Origin: Burkholderiales bacterium | Lineage (GTDB): Bacteria > Pseudomonadota > Gammaproteobacteria > Burkholderiales > Burkholderiaceae_E | Length of the DNA stretch: 35,943 nt | Reading direction: 5' to 3' | NCBI GenBank assembly: GCA_027487815.1 | Contig: JAIYCW010000077.1 | Location: 1-35,943, forward strand | Shown: in pieces, positions 1-7,822 of the stretch | Layout: every line of letters starts with the position of its first letter | How positions within the stretch are numbered: position 1 is the first letter of the stretch | Notes under the pieces: generated by a model | Told to the model about the DNA's origin: nothing | Databases searched by the model: none | Seen by the model: only the letters and a program-made list of their open reading frames with translations | Program-made: the position numbers and the translations under genes

Positions 1-515
1 AGAAAGATTGGGAGCTTCTCACCTTTTTTGGTGCTTCTCACTGCGTTGTGGAACTGCGCAAAACACTGGTCCACACTCTTGACCAAAAGATCGATGGCGT
101 CTTGCCGGATACAGTCCTGTACCGTTACCTCCGCGCCGGTGCACAGCTTCAAAATGCCTTCACCCGGAGGCGGGTCGCTTGCCGCATTGATAAAGTCATT
201 GCCACCCGCAGAAAACAGCATGGCCTCAAACCGCAGTGGGGCACCGTCGGCTAACCAGCCGAGCCATTTCCCCGAAAGCAACGTGTTTTGGATCACCCGC
301 ATCGTGGCACCCGATTGCGCGGTGTTCAGCGCAAGGGAGGTCTTGTTGTCGAACGCCAAATGCGGCAAGAGGCTGGACTGCAATGGGCCGCTGCTATCCA
401 TCCAGCTGTCGCCTTCCACCAAGAACTGATAATCGTAGAGGTTGTCTCCAAGATAGGTCGGGGGCAGCCCATTGGGATATTCCCGTTCCGGGATCATGGT
501 GGTGGCTATCAGCAT
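1..515 (-). CDS. SGNH/GDSL-family hydrolase, 3' end beyond window
   Basis: This open frame runs off the left edge, so only about the first 171 residues are visible. It starts at ATG 515, preceded by a good ribosome binding site (GGAGAAGG). The sequence VEGDSW near residues 33-38 fits block I of SGNH hydrolases with Ser37 as nucleophile, NTAQSGAT fits block II, and FSAGGNDF fits block III (GxND). The Asp/His block V would lie outside the window. No signal peptide is evident. The family are esterases, lipases or acyl hydrolases; the substrate here cannot be told. It lies 115 bp downstream of an alpha/beta hydrolase on the same strand and may share its transcript. Confidence 0.75.
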   Translation of the reverse strand, partial: MLIATTMIPEREYPNGLPPTYLGDNLYDYQFLVEGDSWMDSSGPLQSSLLPHLAFDNKTSLALNTAQSGATMRVIQNTLLSGKWLGWLADGAPLRFEAMLFSAGGNDFINAASDPPPGEGILKLCTGAEVTVQDCIRQDAIDLLVKSVDQCFAQFHNAVRSTKKGEKLPIF

Positions 516-630
516 CGTGACCTTCTCCTCGCTGTGTACTATGTACTGTGTACCCGATCCTTGCACGCTACTGTCGAAGCGTCAACTTCGATACCCCGCT
601 GGAATAGGCGATCGACGTTTTCACTGGGTA

Positions 631-1506
631 TTAGCCTTCGCCCTGCACGAACCCCGCAGTCCCTCCTGCTGCCATACTCGGCGGCGTTTTCCATACATTG
701 GGCCACGGGGTCGCAACCAAGGCGGCCATGTCTGGTACGCCCGCTTGCAGTGTCGGGCCAATCACGTTCTTAATGATGAACTCGCGATCCGGGGAGTTCG
801 ATTCGCCCATCACAAAGGTACGGTGGCTTACGGATAGCGGTCCCAGATCCACGTAGAGCGCGCTTTCGCAGCGCTCCTCGCCCACCCCGGAAGCCACCAT
901 CAAGCCAAGCGGCCCATGCTCGCTGATATGTTTGAGCACCTGATCGTCCTTGTTCAGCGTCACCACCGGTCGAGGGCACGCGGCCAACCACTTCTTCGAG
1001 CCGTCCAGAGCGCTCGCTGGTGCGCTGATCAGACAACTGCGCAAGCGCCCGAGGGCGAGGGTCGCGGTGTCAATGCCAACATCTCGAATCCAGGCCTCCA
1101 ACACCATCGACCCCATGCTATGGGTCAACAACCGTACGGGGATCTCGGCGGGCACTGCGGAGAGGCTGGCCATAAGCTCTCCGAACCGCGCTTTTGCCTG
1201 ACGGGCGTCCTCGATCGGAAAGACCAGTGGGTTGCCACTATGTGGCCAGTGCAGCATCACGACCGCCTGACCAAACCGCGTTTCGAGCTCGGCGACGATT
1301 TTGTCTTTGCTAAAAGACTTCTCCGGCTCCCGGTCATCCCCACCAAAAATCCCTGCTAACCCGCCGGCACGCCCGTGGACATAGATCAGGATCGAGCTTC
1401 GTATCCCTGCTTGAACTTTGGCGCGTGCATGCGCTAACGCTTCACTGGCCGCAAGCCCAATAGGTTGCTTGAGTTGATCACTGTTGGCCACGTAAAACAG
1501 ATTCAT
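631..1506 (-). CDS. alpha/beta-fold serine hydrolase
   Basis: This 291-residue protein starts at ATG 1506 behind a strong ribosome binding site (AAAGGAGATACG). LIYVHGRAGG (residues 40-49) resembles the oxyanion strand-loop of alpha/beta hydrolases. LLTHSMGSMVLE (126-137) is the nucleophile elbow with Ser130. Asp187/Asp188 (LNKDDQ) and His228 (SHRTF) are in the right order to complete a triad. The overall look is that of the DUF900-like hydrolases. No signal peptide is seen, so it is probably cytoplasmic. A diverged paralogue without the catalytic Ser and His is encoded at 2787-3620. Substrate unknown. Confidence 0.75.
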   Translation of the reverse strand: MNLFYVANSDQLKQPIGLAASEALAHARAKVQAGIRSSILIYVHGRAGGLAGIFGGDDREPEKSFSKDKIVAELETRFGQAVVMLHWPHSGNPLVFPIEDARQAKARFGELMASLSAVPAEIPVRLLTHSMGSMVLEAWIRDVGIDTATLALGRLRSCLISAPASALDGSKKWLAACPRPVVTLNKDDQVLKHISEHGPLGLMVASGVGEERCESALYVDLGPLSVSHRTFVMGESNSPDREFIIKNVIGPTLQAGVPDMAALVATPWPNVWKTPPSMAAGGTAGFVQGEG

Positions 1507-1669
1507 CGTATCTCCTTTGGTCGGTCACGATGGTGCCATAGACATCGGCCAACGGCTTATGAACCGCGGCTTGGCAGGTATCCGCATCTTGATATTCACG
1601 GGGCACTAAACGACTCAGCCACGCGCAGCTCGCGCTAGGCTGGTTGTTTGGCATTCGCGTCGTCGCAGG

Positions 1670-2569
1670 TTATGTGCCGCGTCCGGGCATCCCTTTTCGG
1701 CTCCGCGCGTACCGTGCTCGCCGACTGATGGCGAGCATCCCCAACCCTACGATCAGACCCGCGGCCATCGACGGCTCGGGAATGGGGGACATTGGCGCTT
1801 CATTACTGAGCGCAGAAACGAGAAAATACCCCTGCAGCCACCCATTCATTGAAGCGTCGGTCGAGTTAGTAAACGACACAGCCACGGCAAAAGATTGATC
1901 AATGTACTCAGGTCCAGGAGAGTTTCCAGCAAAGATGAAATCGGAGAAGGACGAGGACTGCGGGTTCGCGGCGCCCGCAACGGAGGTCAAGGATAAGTCG
2001 AGTTGCGCCGCGCCAAACTCCTGTTGCTCGAAGGCGTTGGGGTCGGCAAACGCCTGAATCCTGACGCTGCTGGTAATCACGAGATCCGTATTGGGACTCA
2101 GGGTAAACAGCCTGGGCGCCCCACTCCAGTTAAACGCAAGCACCGTATTTGCAAATGCATCGTCACCGGGTGCTGCAAATGCCTGTGCTTGGACATTGAT
2201 TGTCGCGCCCGTGGCATCGAACGGGTTTCCAGAAAATGACGCCGAGGAGCTCGTTACAGGCAGATTTAGCGCACTTGAAATCGGTGCAAAGGCAATGTCG
2301 CCATACGTAACCACGCCCTGTTGATAGTCTGGGTTTGTAGCATTTCCTTGGACATTGACCACGCTACCGCCCGGGTAGGGGAATCCATTGGCCTGAAACT
2401 CCGTTGGAAAGGTGATCGCAGCGTCGATCCCATCGGTCAGATTCCTATCGATCAGCTGGATCTTGAAATTCTCGAAGGTCACGTCCGTGCCGCCACCTGC
2501 AAAAGCTTGCAGCGGCACCAACGTAACAGCGGCGCAAAGTAGCGGGGCAGTCAAGCGTACTCGTTTCAT
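1670..2569 (-). CDS. PEP-CTERM sorting-domain exported protein
   Basis: I chose ATG 2569 (299 residues) over the longer frame starting at 2650 because GGGAG sits 7 nt upstream and a typical signal peptide follows (MKRVRLTAPLLCAAVTLVPL, cleavage near AFA). The C-terminus has the PEP-CTERM signature: PIPEPS, then a hydrophobic helix (AAGLIVGLGMLAI), then an Arg-rich tail. In known systems such proteins are exported by Sec and processed by an exosortase (EpsH-type), often as envelope or exopolysaccharide-matrix proteins. No exosortase is present in the window. The mature part is rich in Asn, Ser, Thr and Ala and looks like a beta-sheet extracellular protein. Confidence 0.85.
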   Translation of the reverse strand: MKRVRLTAPLLCAAVTLVPLQAFAGGGTDVTFENFKIQLIDRNLTDGIDAAITFPTEFQANGFPYPGGSVVNVQGNATNPDYQQGVVTYGDIAFAPISSALNLPVTSSSASFSGNPFDATGATINVQAQAFAAPGDDAFANTVLAFNWSGAPRLFTLSPNTDLVITSSVRIQAFADPNAFEQQEFGAAQLDLSLTSVAGAANPQSSSFSDFIFAGNSPGPEYIDQSFAVAVSFTNSTDASMNGWLQGYFLVSALSNEAPMSPIPEPSMAAGLIVGLGMLAISRRARYARSRKGMPGRGT

Positions 2570-2659
2570 TGAGGCTCTCCCAAAAAGTTGGAAAATCAGC
2601 TGGGGCAATGGGGCTGACGCATTCGTGTTCACACCCACCGCCGCTGTCACTCAAGCCTG

Positions 2660-2679
2660 AAAACGCCTCTTTACGGCGT
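2660..2679 (-). terminator. weak intrinsic terminator candidate
   Basis: On the minus strand a short stem (ACGCC/GGCGT, 7-nt loop) is followed by TTTTC. It lies about 110 bp past the stop of the gene at 2787 and could end that transcript before the PEP-CTERM gene. The stem is only 5 bp, so confidence is low. Confidence 0.3.
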
Positions 2680-2711
2680 GGTGACTTCCCCGCGTCATCT
2701 CCATGACCAAG

Positions 2712-2731
2712 GCGGCCGTTTTCTCGGCCGC
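2712..2731. other. GC-rich hairpin without U-tract
   Basis: The arms GCGGCCG and CGGCCGC are perfectly complementary around a 6-nt loop (TTTTCT on the plus strand, AGAAAA on the minus strand). It is 56 bp downstream of the minus-strand gene ending at 2787. There is no adjacent T-run, so it could be an RNA-stabilising or Rho-assisted 3' structure rather than a canonical terminator. Confidence 0.4.
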
Positions 2732-2786
2732 AAGACCCACTTGGGTTATGGACAGGGTCGCCTACCGTATCGTTGTTTTGACCCGG

Positions 2787-3620
2787 CTAACTGCCTGGCC
2801 CAGCCGATGTGAGCTGCCACACCTTGGCTCGCCGTGTGCGCCTGATTTTGGCCCGTTCGCGTTTCAACGGAGAGATGCCCGAGAGGGCCTCCACAAGGAA
2901 CTCGACGATCGGGCTGTCCTTGTGCGCTTGGTCATCCATAAACACTGTGCGCAGCCGTGGCACGACTGCACCGCTTGCCCCACAATCGATGTAATCGACA
3001 CTGGCCGCAAGCGGGCACACGGTGCCCAAGCCCAACGGCTCCAATGCAGCGCTTTGGTCACGGGCTATTTCTTCAAGAACCTCGTCCTGGCCATGCCACA
3101 GTACGTAGACCTGTTCGATCAAGCCGAACGGTTCGAGCCACTTTGCGTGCTCTACTGCGGAGCAATCCGGCTGCGTGATCACGACCGTATTAAACGCCCT
3201 GCGCCCGATCCAAAGGTTCTGGGTGACCACATTTTCGAGCACCATCGCCCCCAACCCGTCCACCAGCACACTGGGGCGCTGGACCCCCTCTGGGGTCAAA
3301 GTGATCGCCGCGATAATCCGCGCAAGCGCCAACGCACTCGCGCGCGCTTGTCGCAGCGCCACGGCCCGTGGCTCACCGCGCTTGGCAAACGGCCCATCAC
3401 ACCAGCCAAATACAATGCACCTCACGCCCAACCGCGCCTCGAGTATTCGTAACCTTTGCTGCGCGGACTGCGCATAGTTCTGCGGGGTCGCGTCCTCAAC
3501 ATCCTCCACCACCAAGACCCACGGGGCGTTTCGCAGGAAGCTTAGGACGCCTTCCCACTCATCAAGGTCAAAGGGCTGTTGGCCAGCAGCATGCAGTCGT
3601 ACTCGGTGATCAAAGTGCAT
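2787..3620 (-). CDS. alpha/beta-hydrolase-like pseudoenzyme (catalytic Ser and His missing)
   Basis: The frame is open up to 3740, but its 5' part overlaps a terminator (3723-3760) and a putative operator/promoter (3655-3699), so I prefer ATG 3620 (277 residues). That start also gives an N-terminus the same length as the paralogue at 631-1506. The two proteins align over most of their length: LVDGLGAMVLE (118-128) matches the paralogue's LLTHSMGSMVLE, so Gly122 replaces the nucleophile Ser130. The HG of the oxyanion loop becomes ED (39-40), and the SHRTF His is replaced by RLRTVF. The Asp position is kept (GQDE, 177-180). A regulatory or decoy role is possible. No clear ribosome binding site precedes ATG 3620. 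Confidence 0.65.
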   Translation of the reverse strand: MHFDHRVRLHAAGQQPFDLDEWEGVLSFLRNAPWVLVVEDVEDATPQNYAQSAQQRLRILEARLGVRCIVFGWCDGPFAKRGEPRAVALRQARASALALARIIAAITLTPEGVQRPSVLVDGLGAMVLENVVTQNLWIGRRAFNTVVITQPDCSAVEHAKWLEPFGLIEQVYVLWHGQDEVLEEIARDQSAALEPLGLGTVCPLAASVDYIDCGASGAVVPRLRTVFMDDQAHKDSPIVEFLVEALSGISPLKRERAKIRRTRRAKVWQLTSAGPGS

Positions 3621-3654
3621 AGAAGCAGTGATGCGGTTCCCTAGGTAATCTACA

Positions 3655-3699
3655 ACGATACCTTGCCTCTGCGGTTCTGGGTATCTGCCAAAAGGCAGA
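3655..3699 (-). promoter_or_regulatory. 7-2-7 operator (site 1) and promoter of the pseudo-hydrolase gene
   Basis: TCTGCCAAAAGGCAGA (3684-3699) is a perfect inverted repeat around AAAA. Read on the minus strand it is followed directly by the -35-position hexamer TACCCA (3683-3678, poor), a 17-bp spacer and TATCGT (3660-3655) as -10. A poor -35 behind a palindrome is the usual look of an activator-dependent promoter. It uses the same half-site (TCTGCC/TATGCC) as sites 2, 3, 4 and 5b. Confidence 0.5.
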
Positions 3700-3722
3700 G
3701 CTAACGTCACGAAACGTGCACG

Positions 3723-3760
3723 AAAAAAAAGACCCACCAAACCTTTCGGTCGGGTGGGTC
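3723..3760 (-). terminator. intrinsic terminator of the gene at 3820-4419
   Basis: The arms GACCCACC (3731-3738) and GGTGGGTC (3753-3760) pair. On the minus strand the hairpin is followed by eight T residues (3730-3723). It lies 60 bp after the stop codon at 3820. Confidence 0.85.
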
Positions 3761-3819
3761 AGAAGGAAGGACTTTGCTTGTGGGTGTGTTCGGCGCGGAG
3801 GTCGTCCGTGCTCGCTTGC

Positions 3820-4419
3820 CTATGCCAGCGCAGCCTCCGGGCTGCTGACTGCGGCGCTATGGCGTTGGTTCAGTGCCTTGGCCCAGGCAAGCATCCGCTT
3901 GCTGAATGCCGGGGGTTTCGATGTGGCCTTCGCTGCTTTCGCTTCTTCCATCATCGCTAACAACAAATCGCCCGCGGCGCCGGCGTCACCGTTGATAAAG
4001 GCTTGGCGCACGGCCCGGGTACGAAAGACCGGCATCCATTCCTCGCGCTTGAGCTCCTCAAAACCTTGGTTTTGCACGAAGTCTTCGATCAGCGCGCGGT
4101 CATCGAGCTCTTCGAGTGCTTGGCGGCCCATGAGTACCTCGTCAGCTAACCAGCTATCGTCTTGGCGGGCCCAGTGGACCCGTACATAAGCACAGCAACC
4201 CTCCAAGATCCGACGGATCTCGGGTTGCAATACGGGAGGCGGGGTGAGGATGGTCGCACCGTGCTTTTGCGCGAGTTCGCGCAGCTTTTCTGTCGATGTA
4301 AATCGGGGCTTATCGTTCTTTACAAAAAGCGTCACGCTCTGGTCGCGCACGTCCGCAAAAAATCCCGCAAGCCGCGTCGCCCCAGAACAATCGCTAATCG
4401 GGTGCCGTGCGCTTGTCAT
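3820..4419 (-). CDS. hypothetical protein
   Basis: This 199-residue frame is followed by a clear intrinsic terminator, which supports it as a real gene. I do not recognise the family. The protein is soluble, with no signal peptide or membrane segment, and is helical and charged in its second half (EELDDRALIEDFVQNQ, LLLAMMEEAKAAKA). The start is uncertain: ATG 4419 has no good ribosome binding site, and operator site 2 lies only 5 bp upstream of it. It is divergent from the EEP-family gene at 4508 and may share its regulation. Confidence 0.6.
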   Translation of the reverse strand: MTSARHPISDCSGATRLAGFFADVRDQSVTLFVKNDKPRFTSTEKLRELAQKHGATILTPPPVLQPEIRRILEGCCAYVRVHWARQDDSWLADEVLMGRQALEELDDRALIEDFVQNQGFEELKREEWMPVFRTRAVRQAFINGDAGAAGDLLLAMMEEAKAAKATSKPPAFSKRMLAWAKALNQRHSAAVSSPEAALA

Positions 4420-4423
4420 TGCC

Positions 4424-4468
4424 TATGCCAAATGGCAGATTGACGTGCCGCACGTCCTCCTCAACACT
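4424..4468 (+). promoter_or_regulatory. 7-2-7 operator (site 2) and promoter of the EEP gene
   Basis: TATGCCAAATGGCAGA (4424-4439) abuts the -35-like hexamer TTGACG (4440-4445). After a 17-bp spacer comes AACACT (4463-4468), a weak -10. Transcription would start about 33 nt before ATG 4508. The palindrome is centred near -43, a class-II activator position. It is also 5 bp from the start of the divergent gene. Confidence 0.55.
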
Positions 4469-4507
4469 CAGCGCTGGTCGCGTAACCCCACTTTGCCAGA
4501 GGTCAAT

Positions 4508-5665
4508 ATGAAGTTTCGTATCGCCACGTACAACGTTGAGAACTTGTTTCGGCGTGTGAAGGTGCTCAACTTGCAGGACCACGAGAAAGCAACCGCACTG
4601 CTCGAAAAGATCAAGAAGCTCAATGCATTGCTCTTGCAGCCTACCTACTCCGCGCAGACGCGTGAGAAAATCTATCTTCTGACCAAAGAACTCAGCGGCT
4701 ACGTGGAGATCCGGCAGGACTCGGGCTCCCTGGGCAAGTACGGCAAAAAGAATAACGAGACTGAGAAAGAACCAGCGGGCCTGGTGATCGCCGACTCCTG
4801 CGAAGGACGCTCAAGCTGGCTCGGGGAGATTGAGCTCACGGTCGATACTTTTCCGACTCAACAGCGCAACAATACGGCCAAGGTCATCACCTCCATGAAC
4901 GCCGATATCCTCTGCTTGGTGGAGGTGGAGGGTATGAACGTGCTCAGGTCTTTCAATAGCCAAGCGCTGCGAACGAAGAAGTACAAGCAGTTCGCCATGA
5001 TTGATAGCCCGAATGACCTGCGCGGCATTGACGTAGCCTGTATGACGCGCGGTCGCATTACGGGGCTTCGTACCCATGTGTTTGATGCGGGGGTCGAGTT
5101 TAATCCGGTGTTTAGCCGCGATTGCCTCGAAGCTGCCATCGAGCTCGAGGGCTTAAGCCAACCGATTTATGTACTTTGCAATCACTTCAAAAGTCAAAGC
5201 GGACGAGACCAAGAAGAGCGCGATAAGGGCGCCCGCAAGCGCAAGGAACAAACGGCGCGCGTGATTGAGATTCTGAAGACCTATAACCTCAAGAAAGACT
5301 GGGTGGTGGTCCTTGGCGATCTGAATGAGGACCCGACCAGTGAGTACCGAAGTTTGGACGCGATGTTCCAGGTACCCGACCTGTTCTCGACGGTGGACCC
5401 CGCACTGCCGGCCACCGAGCGCTATACCTACTTTTATGGGGGCGGAAAAAAGGGGCAACGGCTTAATCAACTGGATTACATTTTTCTGTCGCGCCCATTA
5501 CACCAGGCCGTAGTCGACAAAGGCTTCGAGCGGCGTGGGATTTTCGGCATCGACGTGGACGCACCGAAGGAAGGCGCAGCACCGGTGAAGTTGTTGCCAA
5601 AAGTGACGAGTTGGGACCTGACGGCCTCCGATCATGCCGGCATGTGGGTTGAAATAGACATTTAG
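4508..5665 (+). CDS. endonuclease/exonuclease/phosphatase (EEP) family enzyme
   Basis: The frame is open from 4244, but ATG 4508 (385 residues) has AGAGG upstream, fits the promoter at 4440-4468, and begins directly with the family's first motif. Catalytic motifs are all present and in order: ATYNVENL (Asn9), LVEVEG (Glu139), CNHFKS (His226), GDLNEDP (Asp271, Asn273), QLDYIF (Asp323) and ASDHAG (Asp375, His376). An insertion of about 100 residues rich in Lys and Glu lies between the first two motifs. Family members are Mg2+-dependent phosphodiesterases acting on DNA, RNA or phosphorylated small molecules; the substrate cannot be inferred. No signal peptide, so probably cytoplasmic. Confidence 0.88.
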   Translation: MKFRIATYNVENLFRRVKVLNLQDHEKATALLEKIKKLNALLLQPTYSAQTREKIYLLTKELSGYVEIRQDSGSLGKYGKKNNETEKEPAGLVIADSCEGRSSWLGEIELTVDTFPTQQRNNTAKVITSMNADILCLVEVEGMNVLRSFNSQALRTKKYKQFAMIDSPNDLRGIDVACMTRGRITGLRTHVFDAGVEFNPVFSRDCLEAAIELEGLSQPIYVLCNHFKSQSGRDQEERDKGARKRKEQTARVIEILKTYNLKKDWVVVLGDLNEDPTSEYRSLDAMFQVPDLFSTVDPALPATERYTYFYGGGKKGQRLNQLDYIFLSRPLHQAVVDKGFERRGIFGIDVDAPKEGAAPVKLLPKVTSWDLTASDHAGMWVEIDI

Positions 5666-5667
5666 GC

Positions 5668-5702
5668 AAAAAAAACCCGACACCACCTTACGGCGGGTCG
5701 GG
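5668..5702 (-). terminator. intrinsic terminator (minus strand)
   Basis: The arms CCCGAC (5676-5681) and GTCGGG (5697-5702), extended by CCACC/GGCGG, form a long stem. On the minus strand it is followed by eight T residues (5675-5668). It lies 48 bp past the stop at 5751 and 3 bp beyond the stop of the convergent EEP gene, which may use the same hairpin less efficiently. Confidence 0.85.
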
Positions 5703-5750
5703 CTCGATCGTTCTGTTTGTTCGTTGCGCATGTGGCTCTTTAGGCTCGCC

Positions 5751-6098
5751 TCAAAGGATGTATAGCGCCTCGTTGTCAATTTGTTCTCGTGTCTGACCTA
5801 AGAGGGCCGCCTCGAACGCATCGATCTTCTGTCTGTCTTGCGCTTCGTCATAGTCCACGACCACGCAAGGGGGTTGGTCGCCCGCACGCGGGCGTAGCAT
5901 CACCGAACGTGTCACACCTTCCGAGGCGAAGATCACGACCTGGACGGCCTCGCTTGTGGCCTTTAGCCGGTCTCTTTCGGATGGGCCTGTTGTCTCAGCG
6001 GTTGGGCTATCCACCGCGTTGTCGTTGCCGGAGATCCGTCTTTTCTTTTCGCACAGATTACCCCGCCCCGGTATGGGCGCTGGGGCAGTGGTTTGCAC
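5751..6098 (-). CDS. hypothetical protein, start uncertain
   Basis: The frame encodes about 115 residues from GTG 6098 and is followed by a strong terminator on the same strand, which supports it. The N-terminal third is low in structure (Ser, Thr, Pro, Arg). The C-terminal part looks like a compact alpha/beta domain (VQVVIFASEG, CVVVDYDEAQ, ending EALYIL). No family recognised. No convincing ribosome binding site was found at GTG 6098. The same frame stays open upstream to an amber codon at 6159-6161 and is open again to TTG 6482, so the gene may be the 3' part of a longer, interrupted one. Confidence 0.5.
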   Translation of the reverse strand: MQTTAPAPIPGRGNLCEKKRRISGNDNAVDSPTAETTGPSERDRLKATSEAVQVVIFASEGVTRSVMLRPRAGDQPPCVVVDYDEAQDRQKIDAFEAALLGQTREQIDNEALYIL

Positions 6099-6149
6099 CT
6101 CGTTGGCGAAGACCGCACTGATCGCAAGTGCCCCGTTGGCATCGGCCCA

Positions 6150-6701
6150 ATGACTGCTCTAGATGTCAACATTTCCGGCCGCGTCCAATGGATCTACCAA
6201 GGCGATCTGGACCGGTTCTTCGGCCCACTCGATGCGCTCGACGTTACTGGCTGGCGGTTGCGTGTTTTCCTGCAGCACGTTCAAGTCGAGGGATGGTTCG
6301 GCCAAGGTCTTAGCCTGCTCGATGGACGACGCTTCAATCCCAGTAACCTTAACTCGCACAAGGGTGAGCAGGTGAACGTTGAATTGCAGCTGCTTGCGCG
6401 GATTAGGAAAAGGGTCCCCGCACAACCGGATACGCTGGTGCTCCCAAACGCCCAGCGCCCGAGCGCCGAAGAAGTCCTGCAATCACTCGCACACGGGCTG
6501 CTGCTGCGCGACCCGGCAAGTGATACGGTATGGCGCATTGCGTGGATCTCCCCGAAGCGTACCGTGACGGTACTGCGTAGCGCCTCAGCCACAGTAGAGC
6601 GTCGCGCGATGGAGCTGGTGCAGGCGCTTCTTACGGGTCGATTGACCCGGGTGGATCCGGTACGCTCGGACGCGCTGCTCGCGCGTCATCTGGCCAAGTA
6701 G
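6150..6701 (+). CDS. hypothetical protein
   Basis: This gives 183 residues from ATG 6150; the frame also allows TTG 6093, but that overlaps the divergent gene. Codon choice looks like real coding sequence (mostly G or C in third position), unlike the antisense frames. The protein is soluble, with alternating hydrophobic and charged segments (VEGWFGQGLSLLDG, VNVELQLLARIRKR, MELVQALLTGRL). No recognised domain, signal peptide or membrane helix. No clear ribosome binding site at ATG 6150. Confidence 0.5.
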   Translation: MTALDVNISGRVQWIYQGDLDRFFGPLDALDVTGWRLRVFLQHVQVEGWFGQGLSLLDGRRFNPSNLNSHKGEQVNVELQLLARIRKRVPAQPDTLVLPNAQRPSAEEVLQSLAHGLLLRDPASDTVWRIAWISPKRTVTVLRSASATVERRAMELVQALLTGRLTRVDPVRSDALLARHLAK

Positions 6702-6764
6702 GGGCGCGGGTAAGCTCGAAAGAGCAACAGCTGTGCCGCATCGGTTCGCCATATGTGCAGCCGT

Positions 6765-6810
6765 TATGCCAGATGGGGGATTGCATTCTAGGCGCTTCTT
6801 CCGGTAAGTT
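6765..6810 (+). promoter_or_regulatory. 7-2-7 operator (site 3) and putative promoter of the 6929 operon
   Basis: TATGCCAGATGGGGGA (6765-6780) has a conserved left half and a degenerate right half. It directly abuts TTGCAT (6781-6786) as -35; TAAGTT (6805-6810) is a weak -10 at 18-bp spacing. The arrangement matches sites 1, 2 and 5b. A leader of about 110 nt would follow. The rest of 6702-6928 shows nothing else I can support. Confidence 0.4.
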
Positions 6811-6928
6811 AGTTGGATAGCGTTTTAGTCCTTCTGCGCGTTGTTTGCCTGGCTGAGTCTATTTCGTTGGGCGTCACATTGGACTTTGCCCGGATCCCTA
6901 ACTCCCCTTTTTGACGACTGGAGCGTTC

Positions 6929-7822
6929 GTGTCAGCCTCCCCATCTGGCGAAATAGTTGCAGCAGTGACGCAGGGCACAGCCGCTGCTTTCTTGGTGACT
7001 AACAGCCTACTTGAAGCGCTATTAAAAGCGGGGGGGACTTCAGCGCTTGCAATAGGGGCCGCTTATGCCTTTTACGTCGCGATCGTCAACGCCAAAGTCA
7101 TCCCAAAGCTCCAGCAAAAGCAAGGGTTTTACCTGCTGTGCCTACTTGCGATTTTGATCTTCTTGTTGGCCTTAAGGGTGCTGTGGCCCCAGCAGGCCCG
7201 AAAGCCCGAACCCCTTCCTCCGGCTAAGGTTTCTATAAGCCCACCGTTTAAGATCGATATTCGCCCTGAAAAACACCCGAAGGATGCGCCTGGAACATGG
7301 CATACCGCCCCAGCCTTTCTCACGCACGATATTGTCCTGCGAAATGCGGCCGAACCAGCGCGTAGCGCCTATGTCTCAAGGATAGAGGCTACGCTTTACA
7401 TCGACGGCGCACGTTATCCATATACCTGGCGCCACTTCGTGAACATGCACGAAGAAATCAAGGATAAGTGGCTAGGAATTCTTGGGGACGCAACGCCATT
7501 CTCTATTAAAGAGGGAGAAAGCGAAGCAAAAGAGGTTCTGCATCAAAGCAATCCTGATTATCGGTACCACGATTTACTCAAAAAACTAGGGAGTTCAGTG
7601 GGGTCGACCGCACGCGTCTCCGTCGTGGCTACCGTGGATGACAAACCGATGGAAACAACCTGCAGCCTGGATATGGCGCATTGGCGAGGCGTTCTCGCAA
7701 AGTTGATGCCGCCAGACGGCAGCAGGCTTCCACCTCAAGTGACGATGTGTTGCATCGAACACCCAAACACCAAGGGTGATGACGATTGTGGCTCCACTAA
7801 CAGTAACGTAGGTCCTAAATGA
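6929..7822 (+). CDS. membrane-anchored protein of unknown function
   Basis: The frame is open from TTG 6911, but GTG 6929 has GGAG 5 nt upstream and is preferred (297 residues). An N-terminal membrane part has a moderately hydrophobic stretch and a strong helix (FYLLCLLAILIFLLALRVLW, about residues 66-85). A Pro-rich linker and a large presumably periplasmic domain follow. The C-terminus holds Cys residues (TCSLDM, MCCIEH, DDDCGST) that could form disulfides. Family not recognised. It overlaps the next gene by ATGA (7819-7822), so the two are translationally coupled. A copy of its last 70 codons lies at 8513-8719. Confidence 0.65.
   Translation: MSASPSGEIVAAVTQGTAAAFLVTNSLLEALLKAGGTSALAIGAAYAFYVAIVNAKVIPKLQQKQGFYLLCLLAILIFLLALRVLWPQQARKPEPLPPAKVSISPPFKIDIRPEKHPKDAPGTWHTAPAFLTHDIVLRNAAEPARSAYVSRIEATLYIDGARYPYTWRHFVNMHEEIKDKWLGILGDATPFSIKEGESEAKEVLHQSNPDYRYHDLLKKLGSSVGSTARVSVVATVDDKPMETTCSLDMAHWRGVLAKLMPPDGSRLPPQVTMCCIEHPNTKGDDDCGSTNSNVGPK

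Noticed and set aside
2665-2790. Possible cyclic-di-GMP riboswitch before the PEP-CTERM gene
   Set aside because: Hairpins are present but the conserved riboswitch core motifs could not be matched.
6130-6146. GTGCCCCGTTGGCATC as another regulon operator
   Set aside because: The halves are poorly matched, it is just upstream of an uncertain start codon, and no promoter hexamers follow at the usual spacing.
6159-6482. Minus-strand ORF of 107 codons as an independent gene
   Set aside because: It starts with TTG directly after a stop, has no ribosome binding site, and is antisense to a frame with better coding character.
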